A DNA stretch of 34,852 nt from Stutzerimonas chloritidismutans AW-1 (GCF_000495915.1 NZ_AOFQ01000013.1:1-34852); one strand, 5' to 3'. Positions 1 through 9,942 are shown, counted from the first letter of the stretch. Notes: a model not told the origin generated them from the letters alone. Numbers and translations: made by a program.

Positions 1-17
1 CCGCGAACCCCCCAGCC

Positions 18-866
18 ATGAGCACATTGCAAACACCGCCGGCGCCAGGCCTCGCTGCACAACCGGCGCTGAAGCTGGCCGGCGTGGGCCACACCCACGC
101 CGGCGGCCAGATCGCACTGCGGCGGCTCGACCTGCAGGTCGCGCAGGGTGAACGGGTCGCCATCATTGGCCCGTCCGGGGCCGGCAAGACCACGCTGCTG
201 CGTCTGCTAGCCACGTCGCTCAAGCCAGATCAGGGCGATCTCGAGCTGCTCGGCAAGCGCCCCTGGACGCTCTCGGCGGGCGCTCGCCAACGCCTGCGCA
301 GCCAGATCGGCCTGATCCACCAGGCGCCGCCGCTACCACCGCGACAGCGGGTGGTGACGGCGGTACTGGCGGGGCGTCTCGGCAACTGGTCGCTAGCCAA
401 AAGCCTGCTCAGCCTGCTTTATCCCCTGGACCGCCAGGGCGCTGCCGAGGCGCTCGGGCGGCTCGACCTTGCCGACAAGCTGTACATGCGCTGCGATCAG
501 CTATCCGGCGGCCAGCTGCAGCGGGTCGGAATCGCCCGCATGCTTTACCAGGCGCCGGAGCTGATCCTCGCCGACGAACCCGTCTCAGCCATGGACCCGG
601 TGCTCGCCAGTCACACGCTGGGCGTGCTCAACCGCGAGGCGCAACGTCGCAACGCCACGCTGCTGGCTAGCCTGCACGCGGTGGAGCTGGCACTGGAACA
701 CTTTCCGCGAATCGTCGGCGTGCGTGACGGCCGCATCCTGTTCGACAAGCCTGCCGGCGAAATCGGCCCCGACGAGCTGGCGGCGCTGTATGCCAATGAG
801 CAGCTTCAGCATGCCCCGTCGCCCCCTGCTGCAGCGCCCCCGCCACTGAACATTCCGCGATGCTGA
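18..866 (+). CDS. Phosphonate-type ABC transporter ATP-binding protein (PhnC family)
   Basis: Cytoplasmic ATPase that would power import of an oxyanion through the two permeases encoded directly downstream. The 282-residue protein has a Walker A motif GPSGAGKTT at residues 51-59, the ABC signature LSGGQ at 162-166, Walker B LILADEP at 182-188 and the switch histidine at 220. The C-terminal tail is rich in Pro and Ala. The PhnC family is suggested by the overall pattern and by the paired PhnE-type permeases. Its last codons overlap the next gene by 7 bases, so the three genes are one operon. The binding protein, which would define the substrate, is not in the window. Phosphonate or phosphite is the default family guess. 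In pseudomonads a related set is often annotated as a putative selenate importer, so the substrate stays open. Confidence 0.85.
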   Translation: MSTLQTPPAPGLAAQPALKLAGVGHTHAGGQIALRRLDLQVAQGERVAIIGPSGAGKTTLLRLLATSLKPDQGDLELLGKRPWTLSAGARQRLRSQIGLIHQAPPLPPRQRVVTAVLAGRLGNWSLAKSLLSLLYPLDRQGAAEALGRLDLADKLYMRCDQLSGGQLQRVGIARMLYQAPELILADEPVSAMDPVLASHTLGVLNREAQRRNATLLASLHAVELALEHFPRIVGVRDGRILFDKPAGEIGPDELAALYANEQLQHAPSPPAAAPPPLNIPRC

Positions 867-1693
867 ACCCCGCAACTGTCCGACACGATCCTGCCGCCGC
901 GCCACGCCTGATGTTGACCCTGCTGGCCGTGGCGCTGCTGTGGCCAGGGGTAAGTCTGAGCGAGCTGGACCTGGGTGTGCTGTTCGACGGCAGCAATGCC
1001 GACACCATGGGCACGTTTCTCTCGGCGTTCTGGCCACCGGAGCACAGCGGCGAATTCCTCGGCCTGCTCTGGCAGGCGACACTGGAAACCCTGGCAATTG
1101 CCACTGCCGGCATGACCCTGGCCCTGGCTGTCGCCATCCCCTGCGCCCTGCTTGCCACCCGCGTGCTGTCGCTCTCGGCGCTCAGCCGTGGTGGTCGCCC
1201 GGCCTGGTGGGCGCAAGCGCTGCGCTGGCCGGTACGCGGCCTGCTGATCGTGCTGCGCAGCATCCCGGAGATCGTCTGGGCGCTGTTGTTCGTCCGCGCC
1301 GTAGGCCTGGGGCCGACCGCCGGCGTACTGGCCATCGCCATCACCTACGCCGGCATGCTCGGCAAGGTCTACGCGGAGATCTTCGAGTCGGTCGACCCGC
1401 TACCCGCCCGCGCACTGCTCGGTGCCGGCGCCTCGCGGCTGCAGGCCTTCCTCTACGGCGTGCTGCCGCAGGCCACGGGCGAGATGCTGTCGTACAGCGT
1501 CTACCGCTGGGAATGTGCGATCCGAGCCTCGGTGGTGATGGGTTTCGTCGGCGCCGGTGGACTCGGCCAGCAGATGGACCTGTCGATGCGCATGTTCGCC
1601 GGCGGTGAAGTCGCCAGCATGTTGCTGACGTTCCTCGCGCTGGTGCTGCTGGCCGACCTGCTGAGCCGAATGCTGCGCTGGAGATTCGCATGA
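860..1693 (+). CDS. ABC transporter permease, PhnE/PtxC type (first)
   Basis: Integral inner-membrane permease of 277 residues. It has several hydrophobic segments and the EAA-like cytoplasmic loop that contacts the ATPase (around YAEIFESVDPLPARALLGAG), followed by the family-typical GFVGAGGLGQ stretch. This matches the PhnE type of phosphonate/phosphite importers. The start overlaps the ATPase gene by 7 bases, and the stop overlaps the next permease through ATGA, which implies translational coupling. Residues 1-80 are longer and more divergent than in the second permease and include an extracytoplasmic-looking segment. The substrate cannot be read from the sequence. Confidence 0.83.
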   Translation: MLNPATVRHDPAAAPRLMLTLLAVALLWPGVSLSELDLGVLFDGSNADTMGTFLSAFWPPEHSGEFLGLLWQATLETLAIATAGMTLALAVAIPCALLATRVLSLSALSRGGRPAWWAQALRWPVRGLLIVLRSIPEIVWALLFVRAVGLGPTAGVLAIAITYAGMLGKVYAEIFESVDPLPARALLGAGASRLQAFLYGVLPQATGEMLSYSVYRWECAIRASVVMGFVGAGGLGQQMDLSMRMFAGGEVASMLLTFLALVLLADLLSRMLRWRFA

Positions 1694-2457
1694 GTCTGCT
1701 GTTGCGCCTGCTGATTCCGACCGGGCTGGTCGCGGCCGTGGTGACCGCCTTTGCCTTCCTGCAGCTGGAAAGCGCCGCGCTGCTCAGCCGAGACGGCCTT
1801 GCGCAGATGGCCACCTACGCTTCGGGATTCATGGCGCCGGACCTGTCGCCCGCGCATCTGCAGGCGATCGCTCGCGGCACGCTGGAAACACTGGCGATGT
1901 CGGCCATCGGCACATTGCTCGCAGCCCTGTTCGGCTTGTTGCTGGCACTCCCCGCGGCGGGCCGTTTCGGTCTGCTGGCACAGGCTGCATCACGCCTGCT
2001 GCTCAATGCGCTACGGGCGATTCCGGAATTGGTTTGGGCCGCGCTGATGGTGCTGGCAGCGGGGCTCGGGCCGAACGCCGGCACCCTGGCGCTGGCGCTG
2101 CACACGGCTGGCGTGCTGGGGCGCCTGTTCGCCGAAGCGCTGGAAAATCCCCCGCCGCAGCCCGCCGACGCCCTTCGCCTGGCCGGTAGCGGACGCATCG
2201 CGGCATTTTGCTACGGCACGCTGCCCTCGCTTTGGCCGCAACTGGTGGCCTACACGCTGTACCGCTGGGAAAACAATGTTCGCATGGCCAGCGTGCTCGG
2301 CTTCGTTGGCGCCGGCGGCCTGGGCCAGATGCTCTACATGAGCCTCAGCCTGTTCCAGGAAGCCCAAGCCTCGACGGTGATCCTGGCCATGCTGGCGATG
2401 GTACTGGCGGTCGACAGCCTGAGTGCCTGGGCCAGGCAGCGCTGGGTACGAGGATGA
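1690..2457 (+). CDS. ABC transporter permease, PhnE/PtxC type (second)
   Basis: Second membrane subunit (255 residues), a paralogue of the preceding gene. It has the same EAA loop (FAEALENPPPQPADALRLAG) and the same GFVGAGGLGQ motif near the C-terminus. The two permeases probably form a heterodimer over a homodimer of the ATPase. The gene begins inside the stop of the first permease (ATGA overlap). It ends 23 bases before the stop of the convergent DUF2288 gene, with no clear terminator between them. Confidence 0.83.
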   Translation: MSLLLRLLIPTGLVAAVVTAFAFLQLESAALLSRDGLAQMATYASGFMAPDLSPAHLQAIARGTLETLAMSAIGTLLAALFGLLLALPAAGRFGLLAQAASRLLLNALRAIPELVWAALMVLAAGLGPNAGTLALALHTAGVLGRLFAEALENPPPQPADALRLAGSGRIAAFCYGTLPSLWPQLVAYTLYRWENNVRMASVLGFVGAGGLGQMLYMSLSLFQEAQASTVILAMLAMVLAVDSLSAWARQRWVRG

Positions 2458-2480
2458 CTTAAACCTGAGCTCGCCCCTTT

Positions 2481-2798
2481 TCAGTGCAATGCAGGTTTGC
2501 CGACGCGCTCCTGCACCAGCACCCAGGGTGCGACCACGACGGCCCAGAGGTCGGGGTCACGCTCCAGCCAGTCCTGCGCCTGCCCAGGCTGCATCTTCGA
2601 TAGCTGTCCGCCGTGGAGCCACGCCGCTACCTTGGTCTGATAGTCCTCGGCGACGGCTAGCGCCACCTCGACCAGATCAGCATCCCCAGCCACCTGCAGC
2701 AGCGCTCCGCGAGCGAAGAACGGCTGCAGTTCTTCCCAGGTAATCGCTGCGGTTTCGCCCAACAGCTTGGCATAAAGAGTGCTTGCGTCGTCGGCCAT
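2481..2798 (-). CDS. DUF2288 family protein
   Basis: Small soluble protein of 105 residues and unknown function, recognised as DUF2288 by the pattern ITWEELQPFFARG, then DLVEVALAVAEDYQ, and the C-terminal LWAVVVAPWVLVQ. The reading frame extends 27 codons further upstream. The ATG at 2798 is preferred because the family begins right here (MADDASTLYAKLLGETA) and the extra N-terminus has no family-like character. It is convergent with the permease gene and divergent from braC. Confidence 0.82.
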   Translation of the reverse strand: MADDASTLYAKLLGETAAITWEELQPFFARGALLQVAGDADLVEVALAVAEDYQTKVAAWLHGGQLSKMQPGQAQDWLERDPDLWAVVVAPWVLVQERVGKPALH

Positions 2799-2895
2799 GG
2801 GACTCACCAGATACGAAAAGGGCGCAATGATACCCGCGCCCCGATTCCCATCAAACGGTTGAATCTGCCGGCTGTGCAAACGGAGGAGACACTTC

Positions 2896-2914
2896 TACAC
2901 TGTGCCGGTACAGT
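2896..2914 (+). promoter_or_regulatory. Candidate -10 element overlapped by a 16-bp palindrome upstream of braC
   Basis: The sequence ACTGTGCCGGTACAGT at 2899-2914 is a palindrome with one mismatched base pair. It overlaps a TACACT hexamer at 2896-2901 that resembles a -10 box, about 100 bases before the braC start. A repressor bound here would block the promoter. The assignment is inference; no convincing -35 box was found. Confidence 0.35.
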
Positions 2915-2997
2915 TGCCGGAGCGTTTCGGGATGTTCGCCTCTTAACGGCACTCCGGCCCGCAGGATTCAAACAATAACGATGCAAGTGGAGCACTT

Positions 2998-4116
2998 ATG
3001 AAGACCAACCAGCGTCTTTCGAAAATTTTTCTGGCAATGGCACTGACCGGCGCAGCCAGCTACACCCTGGCCGCCGACACGATCCGCATCGGATTGGCAG
3101 GGCCGGTAACCGGGCCGGTGGCGCAGTACGGGGACATGCAGTTCATCGGGGCCGAAATGGCCATCGAGCAGATCAACAAGGCCGGCGGGGTGAACGGTCA
3201 GCAACTGGAAGGCGTGCGCTACGACGACGCCTGCGATCCGAAGCAGGCCGTGGCGGTGGCCAACAAGATCGTCAATGACGAAGTGCAGTTCGTTGTCGGC
3301 CACCTCTGCTCCAGCTCCACTCAGCCGGCGTCCGACATCTATGAGGACGAAGGCATCCTGATGATCACCGCGGCTTCCACCAGCCCGGACATCACCTCCC
3401 GCGGTTACGAGCTGATTTTCCGTACCATCGGCCTCGACAGCCTGCAGGGCCCGACCGCCGGCAACTTCATTGCCGACCACGTCAAGCCGAAGAACGTCGC
3501 CGTCATCCACGACAAGCAGCAGTACGGTGAAGGCATTGCCACTGCCGTCAAGCAGACCCTGGAAAGCAAGAACATCAAGGTCGGCCTGTTCGAAGGCATC
3601 AATGCCGGCGACAAGGACTTCTCCTCGCTGATCGCCAAGCTCAAGCGCGAAGGCGTGGATTTCGTCTACTACGGCGGCTACCACCCGGAACTGGGTCTGC
3701 TGCTGCGTCAGTCCAAGGAAAAAGGCCTGAATGTGCGCTTCATGGGGCCTGAAGGCGTCGGCAACTCGGAAATCTCCGCCATCGCCGGCCCGGCTTCCGA
3801 AGGCATGTACGTGACGCTGCCGAAGTCGTTCGATCAGGACCCGCGCAACAAGGAACTGGTAGACGGCTTCAAGGCCAAGAAGCAGGACCCGAGCGGCCCG
3901 TTCGTATTCCCCGCCTACGCCGCCGTGCAGGTCATTGCCGAAGGTATCGAGAAGGCCGGCAGCACCGACACCGAAAAGGTGGCCGAGGCGCTGCGCAGCA
4001 ACACCTTCGACACTCCGACCGGCATGCTCTCCTTCGACGAGAAGGGCGACCTGAAGGACTTCAACTTCGTCGTCTACGAATGGCACCAGGACGGCACCAA
4101 GACCGAAGCCAAGTAA
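2998..4116 (+). CDS. braC: Branched-chain amino acid ABC transporter, periplasmic binding protein BraC
   Basis: Periplasmic Leu/Ile/Val (and probably Ala/Thr) binding protein feeding the BraDEFG importer. It has 372 residues, close to the length of the Pseudomonas BraC family. A signal peptide ends at about SYTLA-A (residues 21-26), and the mature protein begins ADTIRIGLAGPVTGPVAQYG. Two cysteines, in DDACDPKQ and GHLCSSS, fit the conserved disulfide of LIV-binding proteins. It is the first gene of the five-gene set and is separated from braD by a terminator. That fits the usual need for more binding protein than membrane subunits. A TGGAGC sequence just before the ATG is the likely ribosome-binding site. 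Confidence 0.93.
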   Translation: MKTNQRLSKIFLAMALTGAASYTLAADTIRIGLAGPVTGPVAQYGDMQFIGAEMAIEQINKAGGVNGQQLEGVRYDDACDPKQAVAVANKIVNDEVQFVVGHLCSSSTQPASDIYEDEGILMITAASTSPDITSRGYELIFRTIGLDSLQGPTAGNFIADHVKPKNVAVIHDKQQYGEGIATAVKQTLESKNIKVGLFEGINAGDKDFSSLIAKLKREGVDFVYYGGYHPELGLLLRQSKEKGLNVRFMGPEGVGNSEISAIAGPASEGMYVTLPKSFDQDPRNKELVDGFKAKKQDPSGPFVFPAYAAVQVIAEGIEKAGSTDTEKVAEALRSNTFDTPTGMLSFDEKGDLKDFNFVVYEWHQDGTKTEAK

Positions 4117-4133
4117 ATTCCATCAGCCTGACG

Positions 4134-4163
4134 AAGCCCACACTCGCTTGTGGGCTTTGTTTT
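4134..4163 (+). terminator. Rho-independent terminator between braC and braD
   Basis: A perfect 9-bp stem, AAGCCCACA at 4134-4142 with TGTGGGCTT at 4149-4157, encloses a 6-base loop and runs into TTTGTTTT. It lies 18 bases after the braC stop. It probably lets only part of the transcripts continue into braDEFG. Confidence 0.8.
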
Positions 4164-4373
4164 AAGCAGGCGGCCCAGCCAAAAGCACCCGGGTCGCCCT
4201 GCCGTACCTGTAATTCAACGAGCGGCCTGAACAGCAGGCCCACCTCGAACCGATGCAGTGCGTGATCCGCACAGCACCGTACCGCAGTGGCGCCGCGCCA
4301 GGGTGTGCGGTGCGTTCGACGTGGGCAGCGCAGCAGACCGAAACGCAATTGCAGGGACTTCGGGAGAGCAGTG

Positions 4374-5293
<920 letters not shown>

Positions 5294-5297
<4 letters not shown>

Positions 5298-6550
5298 CCG
5301 GCAATCTCCGTACAGCCTTCTTCAGCGCCCTGCTGGTCATCGCCGTTGCGGTGCCGGTATTCGGCCTGAAGCTCACCACCGTCGGCATCCGCGTCGAAGT
5401 GCACGGCGCCGAAGCCGGTACGTTCTGGATCATCGCCGCCTGCGCGGTAGCCATGTTCGTCTGGCAACTGTTCCGTACTCACCTGGCCGCCGGCTGGGCC
5501 GCCAGCCCAAGCCTGCCGAGCGTACCCGCAGGCGCGGGCAGCTTCCTTACCCTGCCCTCGACCCAACGCTGGATCATCATCGCTCTGATCCTCGTCGCGC
5601 TGGCGTGGCCGTTCTATGGGTCACGTGGCGCGGTGGACATCGCCACGCTGATCCTGATCTACGTGATGCTCGGCCTCGGCCTGAACATCGTCGTCGGTCT
5701 GGCCGGCCTGCTCGACCTGGGTTACGTCGGCTTCTACGCCGTCGGTGCTTACACCTATGCGCTGCTCTCGCACTACTACGGGGTCGGGTTCTGGACTGCA
5801 CTGCCCATCGCCGGCGCGATGGCGGCACTGTTCGGCTTCCTGCTGGGCTTCCCGGTGTTGCGCCTGCGCGGTGACTATCTGGCCATCGTGACCCTCGGCT
5901 TCGGCGAGATCATTCGCATCCTGCTACGCAACATGACCGACCTCACCGGCGGCCCGAACGGCATCAGCGGCATCGACAAACCGACCCTGTTCGGCCTGTC
6001 CTTCGACCGCCGCGCAGCCGAGGGCATGCAGACGTTCCACGAGTATTTCGGCGTGGCCTATAACTCGGTGAACAAGGTGATCTTCCTCTACCTGATCGCC
6101 TTGCTGCTGGTGCTGCTGACATTGTTCGTGATCAACCGCCTGCTGCGCATGCCGATCGGCCGCGCCTGGGAAGCCTTGCGCGAAGACGAGATCGCCTGCC
6201 GCGCGCTGGGCATGAACCCCACCGTGATCAAGCTCTCGGCCTTCACCCTAGGTGCAACCTTTGCCGGTTTCGCCGGCAGTTTCTTCGCCGCACGCCAGGG
6301 CCTGGTGTCGCCGGAGTCGTTCACCTTCATCGAGTCGGCGATCATCCTCGCCATCGTCGTGCTGGGTGGCATGGGCTCGCAGCTCGGCGTGATCCTCGCA
6401 GCCATCGTGATGATCCTGCTGCCTGAGCTGATGCGCGAATTCAGCGAATACCGCATGTTGATGTTCGGCGCCCTGATGGTGCTGATGATGATCTGGCGTC
6501 CGCAAGGCCTGCTGCCGATGCAACGCCCACACCTGGAGCTGAAGCAATGA
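5294..6550 (+). CDS. braE: Branched-chain amino acid ABC transporter permease BraE (LivM family)
   Basis: Second membrane subunit of the LIV importer, 418 residues. The N-terminal 110 residues are two or three hydrophobic segments with a linker, as in Pseudomonas BraE. The LivM core starts near [20 protein letters not shown] and includes [17 protein letters not shown] and the loop [14 protein letters not shown] followed by [15 protein letters not shown]. It overlaps braD and braF by ATGA at both ends, so the operon is tightly coupled. Confidence 0.92.
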
Positions 6551-7314
6551 GCCGCCCGATTCTAGAAGTACGCGGCCTGATGATGCGTTTTGGCGGCCTG
6601 CTGGCGGTCAACGAGGTGGGGCTGACGGTACATGACAAGCAAGTGGTTTCGATGATCGGCCCCAACGGCGCCGGCAAGACCACGGTGTTCAACTGCCTGA
6701 CCGGCTTCTACCAGCCGACCGCGGGGGAAATCCTCCTCGACGGCACGCCGATCCACGGCCTGCCTGGCCACAAGATCGCTCGTCAGGGCGTGGTGCGCAC
6801 GTTCCAGAACGTCCGCCTGTTCAAGGACATGACGGCCGTGGAAAACCTGTTGGTGGCCCAGCACCGTCACCTGAACACCGGCTTCCTTGCCGGCTTGTTC
6901 AAGACGCCGGCGTTTCGCAAGAGCGAGCGCGAGGCGATGGACTTCGCTGCGCACTGGCTGGAACAGGTCAATCTGACCGATGTCGCCAATCGACCGGCGG
7001 GCACCCTCGCCTACGGCCAGCAGCGCCGTCTGGAAATCGCCCGCTGCATGATGACGCGCCCGCGCATCCTCATGCTCGACGAACCGGCGGCCGGCCTGAA
7101 CCCCAGAGAAACCGAGGATCTCAAGGCCCTGATCGCCATGCTACGCGACAAACACGGGGTCACCGTGCTGCTGATCGAGCACGACATGAAGCTGGTCATG
7201 AGCATTTCCGACCACATCTACGTGATCAATCAGGGCACCCCGCTGGCCAATGGTTCACCCGAGCAAGTCCGTAACAATCCGGACGTGATCAAAGCCTATC
7301 TGGGGGAGGCGTAA
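6547..7314 (+). CDS. braF: Branched-chain amino acid ABC transporter ATPase BraF (LivG family)
   Basis: One of the two different ATPases of the LIV importer, 255 residues. Walker A GPNGAGKT is at residues 38-45, the signature region reads [14 protein letters not shown] (a LivG-type variant of LSGGQ), and Walker B is [14 protein letters not shown]. The family-typical [20 protein letters not shown] segment follows the Q-loop, and [17 protein letters not shown] carries the switch histidine. Its start overlaps the braE stop, and braG follows after 2 bases. Confidence 0.93.
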   Translation: MSRPILEVRGLMMRFGGLLAVNEVGLTVHDKQVVSMIGPNGAGKTTVFNCLTGFYQPTAGEILLDGTPIHGLPGHKIARQGVVRTFQNVRLFKDMTAVENLLVAQHRHLNTGFLAGLFKTPAFRKSEREAMDFAAHWLEQVNLTDVANRPAGTLAYGQQRRLEIARCMMTRPRILMLDEPAAGLNPRETEDLKALIAMLRDKHGVTVLLIEHDMKLVMSISDHIYVINQGTPLANGSPEQVRNNPDVIKAYLGEA

Positions 7315-7316
7315 GC

Positions 7317-8018
7317 ATGCTGACTTTCGAAAACGTCTCGACCTTCTACGGCAAGATCCAGGCCCTGCACGACATCAACGTGCAGGTCGAACAGGGCGAG
7401 ATCGTCACCCTGATCGGCGCCAACGGTGCCGGCAAGTCGACCCTGCTGATGACCCTGTGCGGCTCGCCGCAGGCAGCCAGTGGCAGCATCCGCTTCCAGG
7501 GCGAGGAGCTGGTCGGCCAGCAGACCTGCGACATCATGCGCAAGGCCATCGCCGTGGTGCCCGAAGGCCGGCGGATCTTCGCCCGTCTGACGGTTGAGGA
7601 AAACCTCTCCATGGGCGGCTTCTTCACCGGCAAGACGGACTTCCAGGAGCAACTGGACAAGGTGCTCGGCCTGTTCCCGCGGCTCAAGGAGCGCTACCAG
7701 CAACGCGGTGGCACCATGTCCGGCGGTGAACAGCAGATGCTCGCCATCGCCCGCGCGCTGATGAGCAAACCCAAGCTGCTGCTACTCGACGAGCCATCGC
7801 TGGGCTTGGCGCCGATCATCATCCAGCAGATTTTCGAGATCATCGAACAGCTGCGTGAGGATGGCGTGACGGTGTTTCTGGTCGAGCAGAACGCCAACCA
7901 AGCGCTCAAGCTGGCCGACCGCGGTTACGTGCTGGAGAACGGGCATATCGTCATGCAGGGCAGCGGCGAGGACCTGCTGACCGATCCGAAAGTGCGCGAC
8001 GCCTACCTGGGCGGCTGA
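7317..8018 (+). CDS. braG: Branched-chain amino acid ABC transporter ATPase BraG (LivF family)
   Basis: Second ATPase of the LIV importer, 233 residues, the length of known BraG/LivF proteins. Walker A GANGAGKS is at residues 34-41, the signature is MSGGEQQMLAIARAL, and Walker B is LLLLDEPSLGLAP. FLVEQNANQALKLADRGYVLENG is the LivF-type switch region, with Gln in place of the usual His after VE, a known trait of this subfamily. It is the last gene of the operon and is followed by a strong terminator. Confidence 0.93.
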   Translation: MLTFENVSTFYGKIQALHDINVQVEQGEIVTLIGANGAGKSTLLMTLCGSPQAASGSIRFQGEELVGQQTCDIMRKAIAVVPEGRRIFARLTVEENLSMGGFFTGKTDFQEQLDKVLGLFPRLKERYQQRGGTMSGGEQQMLAIARALMSKPKLLLLDEPSLGLAPIIIQQIFEIIEQLREDGVTVFLVEQNANQALKLADRGYVLENGHIVMQGSGEDLLTDPKVRDAYLGG

Positions 8019-8038
8019 CATCGCCACCACGCTCAACG

Positions 8039-8070
8039 AAAAAGCCCTGCCAACCGGCAGGGCTTTTTCG
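8039..8070 (+). terminator. Rho-independent terminator after braG
   Basis: A perfect 13-bp stem (8039-8051 with 8056-8068), with core GCCCTGCC paired to GGCAGGGC and a 4-base loop. It has an A-rich left flank and a T-rich right flank, so it could work in both directions. It closes the bra operon 20 bases after the braG stop. Confidence 0.9.
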
Positions 8071-8182
8071 TCTTATACGTATCCATCACGCAGCCGAACC
8101 CGGGCGCTGCGCGTGCAGTCGAAGAACCGCTATCCTTCTTCGAACCCTTCGCCAACATAACGATCACCAAGGAGATCCCACG

Positions 8183-8989
8183 ATGCGCCACTGCCTGTTC
8201 GGCCTGCTCATGGTTGCCAGCGTCACTGCGAATGCCGAGATTCAGACGCAGGAAATCCCCTACACCGCTGCCGATGGCACCGAGATGATCGGCTACTACG
8301 CCTATGACGACGCCATCGAAGGCAAGCGTCCCGGCATCGTCGTGGTACACGAATGGTGGGGGCTGAACGACTATGCCAAGCAGCGCGCTCGCGACCTCGC
8401 CGAGCTGGGCTACAGCGCCCTCGCCATCGACATGTACGGCGAAGGCAAGAATACCGATCACCCGAAAGACGCCATGAGCTTCATGCAGGCCGCGCTGAAG
8501 GACGCCGATGCTGCCAAGGGCCGCTTCAACGCCGGCCTCGACCTGCTCAAGGAACAGGCCCAGACCGATACCGCCAAACTGGGCGCTGTGGGCTACTGCT
8601 TCGGCGGCAAGGTGGTTCTGGACATGGCGCGCCAGGGTGTGCCGCTGGAAGGCGTGGTCAGCTTCCACGGCGCGCTGGCCACCGAAACCCGCGCCGCCCC
8701 CGGCAGCGTCAAGGCGCGTGTGCTGGTCGAACATGGCAGCGAGGACAGCATGATCAGCACCGACGACATCGCCGCGCTGAACGTCGAGATGGTCAAGGCC
8801 GGCGCCGACTACCAGTTCGTCAGCCTGCCAGGCGCCAAGCACAGCTTCACCAATCCGGGCGCCGACGCCCACCAGAAGAATGGCCTGGACGTCGCCTATC
8901 AGAAGGCCGCGGACGAACGCTCCTGGCGCGACATGCAACGCTTTTTCGAAGACACTTTCGGCACGCCGGCAACCGCTCAGGCGCAGTGA
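8183..8989 (+). CDS. Exported dienelactone hydrolase-family alpha/beta hydrolase
   Basis: Predicted periplasmic hydrolase of 268 residues. The N-terminus is a short signal peptide with probable cleavage after TANA (residue 18). The dienelactone hydrolase fold is shown by the VVVHEWWGLN segment (Glu57), the nucleophile motif GYCFGG with Cys139, Asp188 in HGSED, and His220 in GAKHSF. These form the Cys-Asp-His triad of the family. True dienelactone hydrolases of chloroaromatic degradation are cytoplasmic and cluster with clc genes; neither applies here, so the substrate is unknown. A ribosome-binding site (AAGGAGA) lies at about 8168-8174. No operon partner is evident, since the next gene starts about 100 bases later. 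Confidence 0.85.
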   Translation: MRHCLFGLLMVASVTANAEIQTQEIPYTAADGTEMIGYYAYDDAIEGKRPGIVVVHEWWGLNDYAKQRARDLAELGYSALAIDMYGEGKNTDHPKDAMSFMQAALKDADAAKGRFNAGLDLLKEQAQTDTAKLGAVGYCFGGKVVLDMARQGVPLEGVVSFHGALATETRAAPGSVKARVLVEHGSEDSMISTDDIAALNVEMVKAGADYQFVSLPGAKHSFTNPGADAHQKNGLDVAYQKAADERSWRDMQRFFEDTFGTPATAQAQ

Positions 8990-9093
8990 TCGGCTCGCTT
9001 CTCGACCGTGATTCGTCCCGGCGTCCCGGCGGCACGCCTGCCGCCGGGGCGCGTGCTAGCATTGCGCGCACAACTCACCGTCGATCACGAGTC

Positions 9094-9534
9094 ATGGCCG
9101 AACACGATTTCCGCTACACCCTGCTCAACCCCGCCCACACCCTCACCGAATGCCGTGCGCTGGCGCCGGGCCGCTATCAGGTAACCGGCAATGGCGGCTC
9201 GATTCGCAGCGGCGATGTACTGATCGTCACGCTCAAGGGCAGCCGCGACCTTTCCCAGCGCCTGACAGTGGAGAAGGTCCGCCACCTGATCAACCCGCCG
9301 GGGCAATGGATGGCGGTGGCCAGCGGGCCGGTATTCCGCGAACTGGAAATCCTCAACTGGCAGGTCGCCTGCGACAGCTGCGGCAAACAGCTGGACTTCG
9401 AGTTCGCCGCGGACGCCAAGCTCGGCGAGGCCGCACGCAAGCCCGCCGCCCAGGCGCGCATCACCGAACTGGGCTGGTCCGGTCAGAACGACCAGCACCG
9501 CTGCCCCAGCTGCCAGAAGGAGCAACAGGCATGA
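9094..9534 (+). CDS. Hypothetical protein with a C-terminal four-cysteine zinc-ribbon
   Basis: A 146-residue soluble protein not assigned to a named family. Residues 30-85 look like a compact beta domain (GSIRSGDVLIVTLKGSRDL, then the WMAVASGPVFRELEIL strands). Two CxxC knuckles, Cys93/Cys96 in CDSCGK and Cys137/Cys140 in CPSCQK, could bind one zinc ion. The frame is open far upstream, antisense-free but overlapping the hydrolase gene in another frame. The ATG at 9094 is chosen because it starts just after that gene and gives a compact protein. Its stop overlaps the next start (ATGA), so it is co-translated with the META-domain lipoprotein. Function unknown. Confidence 0.7.
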   Translation: MAEHDFRYTLLNPAHTLTECRALAPGRYQVTGNGGSIRSGDVLIVTLKGSRDLSQRLTVEKVRHLINPPGQWMAVASGPVFRELEILNWQVACDSCGKQLDFEFAADAKLGEAARKPAAQARITELGWSGQNDQHRCPSCQKEQQA

Positions 9535-9932
9535 CTTCACGAATCCTGCCACTCATCGCAGCCCTCGGACTCACAGGCTGTGCCACCGAGCAACTCGAGC
9601 TGCAACGCGACGTCACCTACATTGCCGAATGGATCGGCGATGAAGCAGTGATCGGCCGCACGCCCGTCTCGCTCACGCTGAGCGACGGCCGCGCCTACGG
9701 CAACGCGGGCTGCAACCACTGGTTCGGCAGTTACGAGCGTGATGGCCAGCAGATCCGCTTCAGCAACCTGGGCAGCACACGCAAGATGTGCGCGGAGGAA
9801 ATCATGGAACAGGAGCACCACTTCCTCGATCTGCTCAATCGCGTCGAGCGCTGGGATGTCTCCAACATCGACCAACTGCGCCTCTGGCCCGCCCAGGGCA
9901 CCCCGCTACGGCTCTGGCCGGAACAGGAATAA
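9531..9932 (+). CDS. META domain-containing lipoprotein (HslJ-like)
   Basis: A 133-residue envelope lipoprotein. The lipobox LTGC places the modified cysteine at residue 17. The rest resembles the META/HslJ domain: SLTLSDGRAYGNAGCNHWFGSY, then IRFSNLGSTRKMC and a C-terminal LRLWPAQGTPLRLW strand. In this family the NxGCNxxxGxY signature marks the fold. Members such as HslJ are linked to envelope stress or antibiotic tolerance, but the biochemical role is unknown. The start is inside the stop of the zinc-ribbon gene. A terminator-like hairpin follows 11 bases after the stop. Confidence 0.8.
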   Translation: MTSRILPLIAALGLTGCATEQLELQRDVTYIAEWIGDEAVIGRTPVSLTLSDGRAYGNAGCNHWFGSYERDGQQIRFSNLGSTRKMCAEEIMEQEHHFLDLLNRVERWDVSNIDQLRLWPAQGTPLRLWPEQE

Positions 9933-9942
9933 CGCGCCAAAT

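Noticed and set aside
2899..2914. LexA (SOS) box upstream of braC
   Set aside because: The arms CTGT and ACAG are 6 bases apart; a LexA site needs 8. An SOS role for an amino acid transporter is also unlikely.
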